From Sinohyriopsis cumingii (taxonomy: Eukaryota > Mollusca > Bivalvia > Unionida > Unionidae): DNA of 64,000 nt. How positions within the stretch are numbered: position 1 is the first letter of the stretch; each line of letters opens with the position of its first letter. The position numbers and the translations under genes are program-made. This document shows positions 1-48,839 of the stretch, in pieces. The notes beneath the pieces are model-generated. The model saw only the letters and a program-made list of their open reading frames with translations. It searched no databases and had not been told where the DNA came from. The stretch lies in contig CM068838.1 in the NCBI GenBank assembly GCA_028554795.2, positions 125,557,928 through 125,621,927 on the forward strand, given 5' to 3'.

Positions 1-99
1 AAAATGGTTCTGCTCAGACATGTATAATAGCTAATGTGGCCATTTTGAAAACCTTGTTAATGCTGTTATCAACAGGGTTTTCACCAGTAGATGTTTTAT

Positions 100-975
100 G
101 ATATCTGGTTGCCTGTAAATGAACGTGGTGCCTCATGTGTGACTGCCACAATAGCTGTCATGAAAATCTTGCTGTTGCTATTATCCCTAGAATGGATGGT
201 CATATTGAATGCGGGCTTTTACCAAAAGAATTCTGCCATTGGGTCTGACCCTGATCTTTCTAATCTCAATTAGGTATTGTGAACTTAAGCACCAAGTATC
301 TCACTCTTTAATGTACAGGATCTTTTGTGTTTTTTGGGCATTGTCAAAACCTCCTTATAAACCAGCCCATGAGTGAAGCTTCTTCAATAACTTTATTGTG
401 AATACTGTTTTTCTGCTGTCCTTAGTGTCTGTGAGAAGAAGTGAGCTTCATGTCTTGCCTGTAGAAAACAGTAGTTAATGGTTTAACGATAAGTGTGATT
501 CACATTCTCATCTTTGCCAACTTGGATTTCTGGCTGAGAATCAACTAGTTTTTGAAGCTTCACTTCTGTTGAGATCTCCAGTTTTGGTTGTGTCTCTGCT
601 GGGAATGATCAAGACAGGCTCCTTTGCCCATCTTGGGCCTCAAGGTTTCTTTCAGCTTCTCAAGGGAGAAGGAAGGGTCAAAAACATCTCTTCTTGCCTA
701 TTAAGGGTTCATCTAATACTTTGGCAGCCACTGTTTCCAGGTGGATGGTCTTCACTGTCAGGAGAGCTTATCAGTCCACCACAGAGAGGAACCTCTTTTT
801 AATGAGAATTAAAGCCCATGAAGTTAGGGCTATTGCTACATTTTGGGCTTATTTGATGAATCACTTGTCTTTGGATAATGTTATGACTGGTGCCTTATGA
901 TGGTTGCACACTACCTTCTCCTTTTACTTTTGATCCTAGGTACATGAGAATGAAGGCATCTTGTTGTGTTGCACT
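100..975 (+). mobile_element. Decayed tyrosine recombinase of a YR (DIRS/Ngaro-like) retroelement
   Basis: Conceptual translation with stops and frame changes gives the landmarks of the tyrosine recombinases carried by invertebrate YR retroelements. They appear in order: GSDPDLSNL (about 241-270), ALSKPPYKP (about 340-367), NTVFLLSLVSVRRSELHVL (about 401-457, holding the first catalytic arginine in RRSEL), GFLAENQL (about 526-549), KHLFLPIKG (about 685-711), ATVSRWMV (about 724-747), and IKAHEVRAIATFWAY (about 808-852, the HxxR box). The catalytic tyrosine region (FSFYF, about 912-926) is followed by GPIVMAQQV-like sequence. At least two in-frame stops and shifts break it, so it is not functional. 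The element probably extends left of the window. No terminal repeats or reverse transcriptase are seen here, so the exact superfamily is uncertain. It lies in a TMEM67 intron. Confidence 0.65.
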
Positions 976-1285
976 ATAGTGATGGCCCAACAGGTGAATT
1001 GTGTGGCCCTATAGTGATGGCCTTGCAGGTGGATTGTGTGGCCCTATAGTGATGGCCCAACAGGTGGATTGTGTGGTCCTATAGTGATGGCCCAACAGGT
1101 GGATTGTATGGCACTATAGTGACAGCCCAACAGGTGGATTGTGTGGCCCTATAGTGATGGTCCAACAGGTGGATTGTGTGGTCCTATAGAGATGGCCTAG
1201 CAGGTGGATTGTGTGGCCTTATAGTGATTGCCCAACAGGTGCATTGTGTGGCACTATAATGATAGTGATGGCCCAACAGGTGGAT
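966..1285. repeat. 35-bp tandem repeat, about 9 units
   Basis: The core unit reads ccctatagtgatggcccaac followed by aggtggattgtgtgg. It starts where the C-terminal codons of the recombinase remnant would lie: the core translates to PIVMAQQ, the usual tail motif of these recombinases. The array therefore looks like local amplification of the element's own 3' coding end. Because 35 is not a multiple of 3, the array has no continuing reading frame. Confidence 0.85.
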
Positions 1286-1441
1286 AAGCTTTCTACCAAC
1301 TTGTAGTAGTGAACACTTCTACTGTATTGGTAAGCACATTTGTTTTGTAAGTCATATTTATTAAGGTCAGCAGCCTCCCTCCTAATTACTAAATTCAGCA
1401 ATGCAATAGAAGCAAGTCCAAGTCAAAAGAGGATGGCATGC

Positions 1442-1698
1442 TGTTGTTGTTGTTGTTGTTGTAGGGTTTAACGCCATTTTCAGCACACAATAGGCTATAC
1501 ATGGCAGCCAGTATTTATGGTGGAGGAAGAACCTGGGAAAACCCCCAGAAAGAACCACCGACCCACGAGAAACTACTGGCAAGCTTTCTCACATATCCAC
1601 ATTGGCTGAATCCATGACTCGTACCCACGCAGACAGAGGTGAGATGGCAGTGATCTGTAACTGAGAGCGCTTTAGTCCACTCGACCACTTGGGGCCCC
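1442..1698 (-). mobile_element. SINE family A, copy 1 (complete, with 13-bp target duplication)
   Basis: A tRNA-derived head lies at the right end, read on the minus strand, with an A-box (tggtcgagtgg) and a B-box (ggtacgagtc). A shared body follows, then a (AAC)n tail seen here as gttgttgtt at 1443-1461. It is flanked by the exact 13-bp duplication gatggcatgctgt at 1432-1444 and 1699-1711. The head begins with ggggcccc. The duplication indicates L1-type target-primed insertion of a full copy. The stretch 1712-2154 to the right shows nothing recognisable. Confidence 0.9.
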
Positions 1699-2154
1699 GA
1701 TGGCATGCTGTATGTTGGCTATGACTAAGGAATCAGACTGGGATCACATTCTTTTTTATTCTGACCCTTCAGTGCAGATTGGAGGAGGAAATGATCAGCT
1801 TGGGAAGGGTACTAGTTGTCCTCAGGAAGGAAAGCAATGCAACTGTAGCAGTTAAGTATTAGATATTTTTTCTAAATTTAAATTATATTTACCCCACCAC
1901 CACCAATAAAACAAAAACATTTTTTTATTGCCTAAATTTATTTCTGTTTAATTTATGTCATGGGTCATCCATATTTATCATCAATTAAGTTAACAATATT
2001 TTCAGCAGAGCTGGGGTCTATTGTCTGTTGTTCAAGTTGTCAGATTGCACTTTGATTAATCTAACATACAAACTTGTTATGTAAGTTGTAGATTGACAGA
2101 CAAAAACATTAGTATAAAGATTGTTATGTTTTCCTTTTTTCTTTCACTTTTCAG

Positions 2155-39680
<37,526 letters not shown>

Positions 39681-41390
39681 ATGCAGCAACCAAATTATGT
39701 TACTTGACTCCAGCCCAGCTTCTTCAGAACTGTCAAATGTCAAAGCAGTCCATCAGATAATATTATGATATTGGAACCACTTGAGATTGAAGTGGATTTG
39801 GAATAGGTTTTATCTCAACTTATTTTAAACTTGTTTATTAAACCATTTTAATATATTGTAAGTAAATATGTATTAAAAACATATTTAACATTCCTTAATG
39901 TCACTTGGAAATATTACCCAAAAGACTGATTTTTTTATACATTTTCTAAAGAATTTTGACTTGTTATAAATATACCAAGTGATAAACCATATATCCAAGA
40001 TGACTTTGCCCTAAAATTTACAAGGAAAGATATGTGTATATGTTGGTACTCTATTGCTGAAAAAAATCCAGATTTGCCCAGTGTATTACTTGATGCAAAT
40101 CTGAACATAAGAGATCATAAAATGAATGTTGTGAACAAGCCTCACATTTTTCAAACACTAAGAAACTTTGTACATTATTATCATCTACAGATGTGCATAT
40201 TGACAACCTACTGTCTTGCTGCAATTATTGTTATAGTTATTTCCCTTTTGTTGTAAAGCTGAATGCAGTTTATGACTAAATCATGTCAATGCAAATAGTT
40301 CTATTGTTTCTACTGTGAAACGTAGTACATAATTTAGTTTAGAGTTACTCTACTTTTTTACTTGGAGCTGTATGTAGTATGTATAGCAGAATAATGTTAA
40401 CACAGTTCGTCTTAAAGTTTTGTATTTAACACCATGAAACTTTATGTTATGATCGTCATGTGAAGATCTTCACATCAACAGATCACTTCATTCTCACAAC
40501 TGAATTGCAAATGTAAGGCAGAATATTGTGCATGCAACTTGTCTTGCAGTTTTTTTTTAATGTTTGTGCTGAATCTTGGTTTATATTATTGGCATCATCA
40601 AAAGTTGTGCATACTTACAAATCGTTACATTCCTGCAGCTTTTGTAAGAGTTATAGCCCGTTCCTAAATTTAAAGCTGGATGCAGTATTTGACAGAATTA
40701 TATGAAAGCAACCTCTCTCAAGTTATCATTGACTTGCTGTTGACCTTAGTACATATTATGATGGACAGTGATTATACTCACACTGTTTTCAGAAGAGTTA
40801 TGTACCTTTTTTGTATTCATCTCCATTATCTGGGTGGAATTGATATTTATATGTGTATTACTGGGTGGAATTGATATTTATATGTGTATTACATTTGATC
40901 TGAATTATCTCAACATGGTATTATATTGCACAGTCACCTGATTTTGGAGAAGAAAAGAAATTATATTTAAAATACTTTTATTCTTAGGGGATGTTAAAAT
41001 ACCAGTGCTGCAATTGTTAACATTAACATTATTTTGTGTTAGACTAGTGCTGGGCTGGCAATCCTACCATACAGGATGCCAGTCAGTGGTGTCGGGTAAC
41101 AATGCTACTAGTCAATAGAGGTTACTGACTGTAAGCAATGCAAGCAGATTTACCGAAGAGGTTGTCAGCTGAGACATCTAAATTGGGGATAGAAGAATCT
41201 TGATACTGTACTTTGATTGCTCTTTACCTGACATGTATTTATACCCCTTTTATATATGAAGTAAATATACATTTTCTAAAGGCAAGTAGTATGCGAAAAT
41301 CAGCATGATATGACCATTACCCATGAACTTGAAAATTCCTCTCAGGCGATGGGATGCTCAGCAGCACCAAATTGTCTTTGATGCTATTGG
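39681..41390 (+). other. Probable TMEM67 3' UTR and downstream sequence
   Basis: This follows the stop codon directly. An ATTAAA-type signal occurs at about 39838. I cannot place the true polyadenylation site: AATAAA strings also occur at 41880-41885, 43697-43702 and 45833-45838. A 28-bp direct duplication ('gtggaattgatatttatatg' followed by 'tgtattac') lies near 40836-40890. No gene is visible. Confidence 0.4.
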
Positions 41391-41393
41391 TGC

Positions 41394-41612
41394 AGGGGGT
41401 TTCGAGTGGCTGAATGGTCTAAAGCGATCACCGCTCCGGATCACTGCCATCTCACCTGTCGATGTGGCTTTGAGTCTCAGGCTCAGGTACATGAGAAAGC
41501 TTGCCAGTAGCTTCTTGTGGGTCGGTGGTTTTTCCCGGGGTTTTCAAGAGTTCTTTCTCCACCAGTTATACTGGATGCCATGTATAGCCTATACTGTGCT
41601 TGCTTATTCCTA
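41394..41612 (+). mobile_element. SINE family A, copy 4
   Basis: The head is 'ggggtttcgagtggctgaat'. The body has 'cttgccagtagcttcttgtg' and 'gccatgtatagcctatactg'. The AAC tail is missing, so it is 3' truncated or diverged. The stretch 41613-42030 shows no feature. Confidence 0.88.
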
Positions 41613-42029
41613 ACTAAAGGTACATTATGTCAAACTAATGGTGCATTATGCCATCATGACTGAAGATGATCCATTAATCACACTTTCATATGTTGGGTAC
41701 CCTTTGGTTTGTACTTTCTGCAGTTGCTTGATTTTGTCTTCAGATTTCATTGTCAGCAAGTAACCTAGGTTTGATCAACCAAACATTTCCAGTCCCTTCC
41801 TTTTCCCTCTTTTATATGGAGCTGTCATAGTATTAACTGATTTCCATTTTTAACTCTGGTTTTCAAATATACATAAGTAAATAAATATTAATTGTCCATA
41901 AAAAATTAAAATTTATGTTTGAAAGTTGATTAAATTTAACTTTAATTCCTTTTTCAGAATATAAGCAATGTGTTAAGAAATTAATTTTATTTTCTGTACT
42001 GTAGATTTACTATTTGTCATAGAGTATCA

Positions 42030-42425
42030 ATTCATGCTGTGGATTCACTCTTTTTTTATGGAGTACCAATTTATACTGTGGATATACCATTTTTCAAATA
42101 ATTCATACTGTGGGTTCAGCATTTGTTATGGAGTACCAGATTTCATGGATTTTATGGTTGCGGAAACCCACAGTATGAAAGACTCAATTAACAACCACAG
42201 ATTGAAAGAGTCAAATAACAATTGAAGATTGAAAACTCGATTAACAACCACAGATTGAAAGTTTGATTAGGATCAGATTGAAAGACTCAGTTATCCATAA
42301 CATATTAAGTGACTCAAATAACAACGACAGATTGAAAGACTCCATTAGCAACCAGAGATTGAAAGACTTGGTTAGCAACCACAGATTGAAAGATTCAATT
42401 AACAACCACAAATTGAAAGACAATA
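42030..42425. repeat. Two short degenerate arrays
   Basis: 42030-42140 has about three units of 'atggagtaccaatttatact' plus 'gtgga'. 42165-42425 has about nine units of 'ttaacaaccacagattgaaa' plus 'gactc', about 28-32 bp each. Confidence 0.8.
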
Positions 42426-42534
42426 ATGATCTTTCTGTGTAAAGAATACTTCCACAATCCACAAATTTTAGTACTGAGAAAAGTATATTTTCTCCAGAAC
42501 CATAAATATTGATATCAACAGTACTAAATGAATT

Positions 42535-42815
42535 GGTACTCTTCATCCAGTGTCTGACTGTATGATTGATACTCTTCATCCAGTACAACTGAGACTATTC
42601 ATCCAGCCTGATTGTACAACTGACTCTTCATCCAGTGTCTGTTGTTCAACTGTCATTATTCATCCACTCTTAACTGTACAATTGATACTACTGATCCAGT
42701 GTCTAACTGTATGGTTAATACTATTCATCTAGTCTTAGACAACTGTACAATTGACACTATTCTTCCAGTCTCTGATTGTGCAGTTGACACTTTTCACCCA
42801 GTATCCAATTGTATA
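42535..42815. repeat. About 38-42-bp degenerate tandem repeat
   Basis: About seven units combine 'ttcatccagtgtctgactgt' with 'acaattgatacta'. They are moderately diverged. 42816-43320 shows nothing further. Confidence 0.8.
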
Positions 42816-43319
42816 ATTTCCATACAAGTAAACTATGTCCAGACCTGTCAGTTCTCCTGCCATATTCATATGTGATAAAAATTTAGAATGTATAATTTTA
42901 TTTTTATGCATGTTTTTTAAATTTTGAGGTGATGTTAGCAAAGGGTTGTGCCTTTGTTATGAGAAGTACTTGTATATTAGCTATTTTGTTGTTATTATAA
43001 TGATTCTTTATGACAACCACTTGATACTCGACACTGTTGAGAGTTAGTTTTACATCATTTATCTCGTAAATCGAGGTGTGATTAGTTAATTTATCTTTGT
43101 TGTTTTGCTGAGTAATTATCATTGTTAGATTGTTAGTGTATTTCATATGATACCTTGCTTACCTTCTCTGACTTCTGTTATAATTAAATGCATATATGAG
43201 CCTGTATATGAAATCCTCAGGCCTTTCTGCAAGTGGGAAAACTACCAAAATGTAATACAGTAGTTTTCAGATTTTGATGATTTGCCAAGTCCAACCATTT
43301 ACAGACATGTGAACCATAT

Positions 43320-43640
43320 TGTACAAGTTATTGCAAACCATATGGTTAATGCATTCGGGTACTATTAACCATATGGTTACTGTAACCATATGGCATCTGT
43401 ATTGGAGTTAACCATATGGCATCTGTACTGTGGTACTGTTAATCATATGGCATCTGTACTAGGGTACTGTTAACTATTTGACATCTGTACTGGGGTACTG
43501 TTAACCATATGGCATCTGTACTGGGGTACTGTTAATCATATGGCATCTGTACTGGGGGTACTGTTAACCATATGGCATCTGTACTGGGGAACTGTTAACC
43601 ATATGGCATCTGTACTGGGGAACTGTAAACCATATGGAAT
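43320..43640. repeat. 31-32-bp tandem repeat, about 9 units
   Basis: The unit is 'accatatggcatctgtactg' plus 'gggtactgtta'. Each unit carries catatg, a palindromic E-box-type hexamer. 43641-44170 shows nothing further. Confidence 0.93.
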
Positions 43641-44165
43641 ATGTTCTGCGGTACAGCCATATTTTTGTTATATGATTTACATATTTAGAACATGACAATA
43701 AATGAATTATATTCGAGGTGTTTTTCTTTTGGCAGAAAGACCAGAGATGTTGCAATTGCTTGCACATATACAAATTAACATTTATGATAGTCTTATGTCA
43801 TTTATATCGGATAACTTGGAATAATACTCCAGTACAAATGACAAAATAATATGGTTGTTTAAAGAAAGAAATGTTTGAAGATCTCTGCTGTACAGTATTT
43901 TTTGCAGTCATTAGCATATTCAAACTGTTGTCTTTATAGACAGGTGGTCTTTATATATAAGTAAGATTCATGGAGTGTAGGATAGACAAAAAGGCGCCCA
44001 TGGCAGATGCATAGGGTATCAGGTGGATTAAAGTAAATGTTGGCGATTTGTCTTTACAGTAGATAAACTAGCCTGCTAGATGCTATGCACTGGAAGTTAC
44101 ATCATGAGTAATGGGGTCCAAAAATAGCAGTCCCTGGTCATGCTGAGCAGATAGTATCTGCAAAC

Positions 44166-44171
<6 letters not shown>

Positions 44172-44248
<77 letters not shown>
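44172..44248. repeat. (TA)n microsatellite, about 38 units
   Basis: An uninterrupted TA run. It is otherwise surrounded by plain AT-rich sequence up to about 46990. Confidence 0.98.
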
Positions 44249-44251
<3 letters not shown>

Positions 44252-45832
44252 TTAAATTAGACCAAAAAAACTGGTTGCTGCAAACTAGTGGTCTGTATAT
44301 GGAGGTGACCACTTGCCCAGGTTTGACTGTATGTATGTTTCTTAACATATGAATTATATTGTGATACTTTTCTCCATTATAATCTTATTTGCAAAATTAC
44401 TTGCTGTCTTGTGTATAATTGATGGTATGTAAGGGAAGAGTGTAATTTATTTATTGTAGTTGAATACCAGCAAACATTCGTAGGTAATAGACTATGGGTC
44501 TTTCTGTAGTGCTTATTATAAAATAAATTGAATTTGTGGTGCTTTATTCAAGTTAGCTTAACCATAGAATTGTTGCACCTTTACAATACCTGCAATCTTC
44601 TCACAGGACTGGAATTAATTCATAATATATAGTAGTTCATCTCAAAATGGTAATAAGTTAAATGGTCTTGTGAATTAGATGAAAGAATGGCACTTGTAAA
44701 ATTATTACTGTAAGATAAAAACCATTGTTGTAATTGTAGGATTAAATGCATCCAAGATTAAGTTAGATCATTTGTGAAAGCTGCCTTGTATGATCAGTCA
44801 GGACAGATAAATATTGGTCTAGCCATAGATGTACCTTTTATGTAATGTTCAGCTGTATAAAGCATGTATGTTATTATTAAGATGTAACTATAGAAAAGTC
44901 ATGTACAAGTTAGTGTTTACAAAAATTAAATTATTAAAATGCTTACTTGTTATGATAAAGAATTAAAGATTTTAATACAAAGTAAAATGAACTCGGAACA
45001 TCTAGGATCCTAACTACTAAAGTGATGTTGCACAAAAAAGCAAATATTTCATTTTTACTGTTGATGAAATAATTCAGCTTTTGAACTTGTACATGTTAAA
45101 AAAATTATGTATTTTTCAATGTAAATTTAAGATTAAATTTGTTCTGTTTATTTGGTCAGAGTCCCATGGGTCATGAAAAGTCAGGAAAGTCCAGATTTTG
45201 ATATGATCATGGTAATGTAGTTCTGTTTTGATAAGATCATGGTAATGTAGTTCTGTTTAGGGTCATAGAATCTTGCAGTTTGTTTCCAAGTCGTTAAAAA
45301 GTCAGGAAAGTTTGTTTACAATTTGCAGAATAGTTCTTCAGTTTTAATCAAGGTGAACTTTATATGAAATTTAACTATAATTTTTCTTGTATTTAAAAGA
45401 AAAAAAAGATTAATAAAATTTCTTGTGTTTCAAGTCAGTAGAAGCATACAAGTACATGTGTATCAACAGACGCTTTAGGTAGTTAGCGGATAGAGGAAGA
45501 GTTAGCCCACGTCAGACTGAGATCATTCTTGGACATCAGGTTATCCTCATTTTGGAGCATTGCATCCTTTGAATAATTTTACATCTAGCTTTTGGAATAA
45601 CTGTTTCAGAAAGCTAATTTCAGTCATGGAAAGTTTGCAGAAAAGTCAGAGAATTTTAATGGAGACCCTTCACAATCCTGTTTCAATAAAAAAATATATT
45701 TGTTAAAATAAGAAATAGTGACTTCCAAAGAAATATCTGCATGGTAGTATGCTTTGAATGAAGATATGTGTGAAGTTATACTATGTAATTTGTACAATAC
45801 TGTATGTTTATTGTAAAGATGTATTTTTCTAC

Positions 45833-45838
45833 AATAAA
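45833..45838 (+). terminator. Candidate polyadenylation signal AATAAA
   Basis: The hexamer is followed within about 25 bp by a GT-rich and T-rich stretch (gtagtgtgtatttctattca), the usual downstream element arrangement. If used by TMEM67 it would give a 3' UTR of about 6 kb, which is long; closer sites may be the real ones. Confidence 0.25.
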
Positions 45839-46994
45839 AAGATAAGAATGTAGTGTGTATTTCTATTCATTTTGCCTTTTTTTGCTTATCCCTGTCAAAA
45901 CATAATCACATGTGTTTAATATGTTTCCATATGCAACAGTCATTTATCATAGAACTATTCTGCATGGAAATAAAATTATAGCAGAAAATTTGCACAACAT
46001 GCAGATAAAGAGAACAAGGAAACCAGGTCTGCATGTCTAGCCCAGGTCAAAAGATCAACAGATGTGTTGTAGAACAAATAATTGTATTCCTTATCTTCAT
46101 AATGATTCATCACAAGTATGAAGAGAATGTGTATAGGTTTATGAAGTATTTCAGATGAAAAACTTTCATTATAGCCTTAGCAAACTGTTGATGACACTGT
46201 TGGTGGGAGAAAGTGGTTGCTGTGTCTTGTACTTCCATTAGCCTCGCCCAACAGAAAGTAAAGAAATTGTAAATATTATAGATAGTCTGCATACATATGA
46301 AACTCCTTGATTGAAAAGTCTCTTCTCAGGCTTGGGGGTGGGATTCCTGTCTCTCCTGTCACTAACTGAAATCTACTGCATATGCAAAATTATTTTGAAA
46401 ATTTTTATTTTTCCATTTTTACTTCTGCACTAGTATATTTACAGTAATACTGCCTGTGATCACATGAGTTAACTGGCTTAAACAGGGCAAGACAATTTAG
46501 TTGGTAATTTTAAGCAGCATAAAAAATTAACACCCCTTTGATTATGTCTGCAGGGTTGGTTGGCTTTGGTGTTTGAAGTTTTCAGCATGGATTGTACTAT
46601 ATGTGATCAGAAGTAATTCTGAAAGGGTTAACTAGATTAGTTTTTATGGTTTGAGTACTAAAGAACTCAGCATAAAACAGGGTCAGTTTGGCATTGGTGT
46701 TGAATGTTTGTCAAGGTGTCTGAGTATGCATTATCTACCAATGCTAAAATGCCAAAATCTAAGTAACTGAAATATGACATGAAATTTAGTGATGGATGAA
46801 AACAGGAATTTGAGACACTGTTTGCCAGCTTTATAGCTGAACATAATCTTCCATTTATCATTGCAGATTATTATTCAGATCTAGCCAAATAGTGTTCCTG
46901 GACTTGGAAATTACACAAAGGTTCTCTTACAAATGGACAAACCAACTCAGCACTAACAAATACTGGTACTACATATATGATTAGACAGTAAAGT

Positions 46995-47296
46995 GACCGC
47001 TCCAGTGGCTTAGTGGTTAGAGCATCTACCTCAGATGCTGGAGGTCGCAGGTCTTACCAAGGACTTATAAAAATGGTACTAACAGCTGCCACATTAGGCA
47101 CTCAGCATTAAGAAGTTAGTATTAGGACTGGTTTGCCTGGTATCAGGATAATGTGACTGGGTGGAACATCATGCCACATGTCTGCAGCATGATGCCCCAA
47201 TTGCTAGACATCACTATAAACTGCCACTCTGCAGACATTGTAGCGATATGACTGATTTTTTATTTACAGCTACATTAAAATACAAATCATACACAG
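46995..47296 (+). mobile_element. SINE family B, copy 4
   Basis: The A-box region is tggcttagtggttagagc. The B-box is damaged (gcaggtcttacc), with about 15 bp lost. The body and the 'aaatacaaatcatacacaga' tail are intact. An imperfect target duplication is visible (gacagtaaag before, gatagtaaag after). Confidence 0.9.
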
Positions 47297-47537
47297 ATAG
47301 TAAAGAACTCATCCAGCAGTGCTACATTAGCCAAAAATGTTTCTTTACATCTGTATAGTAAAATGTAACTTAGAGCTTTGTGCTTCCTCCACTGTCATGT
47401 AAAATAATCCCTCACTTTAAAGAACCTTAGTTTAATGCCAGTATTAGATATAATGTAGGTTTCAATATGGATCCTATGATGTTGGATGAACACTATTTTC
47501 TAAATTACTCTTTAATACGCATGCTATTATTATTTCA

Positions 47538-47789
47538 GGGGTCCTGAGTGGCCAAGTGGTCTCAAGCGCTCTCCTTTACGGATCACTGCCATCTCACCTC
47601 TGTCTGCGTGGGTTCGAGTCTCAGATTCAGCCAATGTGGGTATGTGAGAAAGCCTGCCAGTAGCTTCTCATGGGTTGGTGGTTCTTTCCGGGGGTTTTCC
47701 CGGGTTCTTCCTCCACCATTAATACTGGCTGCCATGTATAGCCTATCATGTGCTGAAAAATGATGTTAAACCCTACAACAACAACAACA
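47538..47789 (+). mobile_element. SINE family A, copy 5 (complete)
   Basis: It runs from ggggtcctgagtggccaagt (A-box tggccaagtgg) and B-box gggttcgagtctc to the tail acaacaacaacaa. The target duplication attattatttca is exact at 47526-47537 and 47790-47801. This is among the best-preserved copies in the window. Confidence 0.95.
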
Positions 47790-47799
47790 ATTATTATTT

Positions 47800-48185
47800 C
47801 ACCTGTTTCCTGGCACTAATCCACTGTGTTATTTTCAAAATTACTGTTTAATTCATTACCTAGGTTCCAACTCCAATGTTATTTTCAAAATTACTATTTA
47901 ATACATTATCTAGTACATGTTGCCAGTCCAATGTTATTTTTTAAATTACTCTTTAACACATTACCTGCTCTACGTCCTCAGTCTAATGGGTTTTTCTCTT
48001 CTGTATTACTATTTAACATTACCTGATATAGGTCCCCAGTCCAATTTTATTATCTAAATTACTGTTTAACACATTACCTGGTATAAGTCACCAGTCCAAT
48101 TTTGTTTTATAAATTGCTATTTAATACAGCAACTGTTATCACTTATTTGCTTTTACTAGCACTGGTCACCAGCCCAATGTTATAT
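47800..48185. repeat. About 55-60-bp degenerate tandem repeat
   Basis: About six units of 'tgtttaacacattacctggt' plus 'caccagtccaatgttatttt'. A G10 homopolymer follows at about 48238-48247. Confidence 0.8.
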
Positions 48186-48496
48186 TCTTGATTATTTCTG
48201 TAAATTCATTAATTTAAATAGGTATGATTTTTTTTGGGGGGGGGGGGTCTTTCAGAAAATGGCTTATTTTGGGTAGTTTAACTGTTGGCTATGTTTCTGA
48301 CAAGTAAATGGAGTCTATTGTCTTCATAGATTGATAGTTGTTCATTGCATCTTTAAGTACTTCACTAGTGCTATCCACAAAATCATAATGAATTTAAAGT
48401 TATGGTAATTTATTTAATAAATTAGAAACTGGCAATATCATAACCATTATAATGTATTTCATAATAAACATGACTTCTCATATTGCAGTTTTGCAT

Positions 48497-48737
48497 AGTT
48501 GTTGAGGACTTAACGCCATTTTGTAGCACATGATAGGCTATACATGGCAGCCAGTATTACTGGTGGAGGAAGAACCTGAAAAAATCCTGGGAAGAACCAC
48601 CTACACATGGGAAGTTGCTGGCAAGCTTTCTCACATACCCATATTGGCAGAGTCCGAGACTCAAACCCACATAGACAGGTAAGATGGCAGTGATCAATAA
48701 AGGTGAATGCTTTAGACCACTCGGCCACTCAAGGTCC
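48497..48737 (-). mobile_element. SINE family A, copy 6
   Basis: Minus orientation: the head is at the right (ccactcggccactcaaggtc) and the body is leftward with 'cttgctggcaagctttctca' and 'acatggcagccagtattact'. The tail is short (gttgttgagg). Confidence 0.92.
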
Positions 48738-48839
48738 GATAATACATATGCCATATTAATGAATAGTGCTGAAAATGGACTCTTGTATCAGACCACCTTG
48801 TAGACTCTTATGGCTCTGCTGAACAGCAATAAAGTGAAG

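Noticed and set aside
569..802. LWQPLFPGG resembling a meckelin ectodomain motif
   Set aside because: The flanking sequence in the same place fits the tyrosine recombinase in another frame, and no splice sites or phase support a TMEM67 exon.
1..2154. Search for the preceding TMEM67 exon
   Set aside because: No segment fits the expected ectodomain sequence ending in phase 0; the region is filled by the recombinase remnant, its array and a SINE.
47538..47640. tRNA gene suggested by A-box and B-box
   Set aside because: The same head is attached to a conserved body and tail at eight places, so it is a SINE and lacks a proper acceptor stem. The same applies to family B heads.
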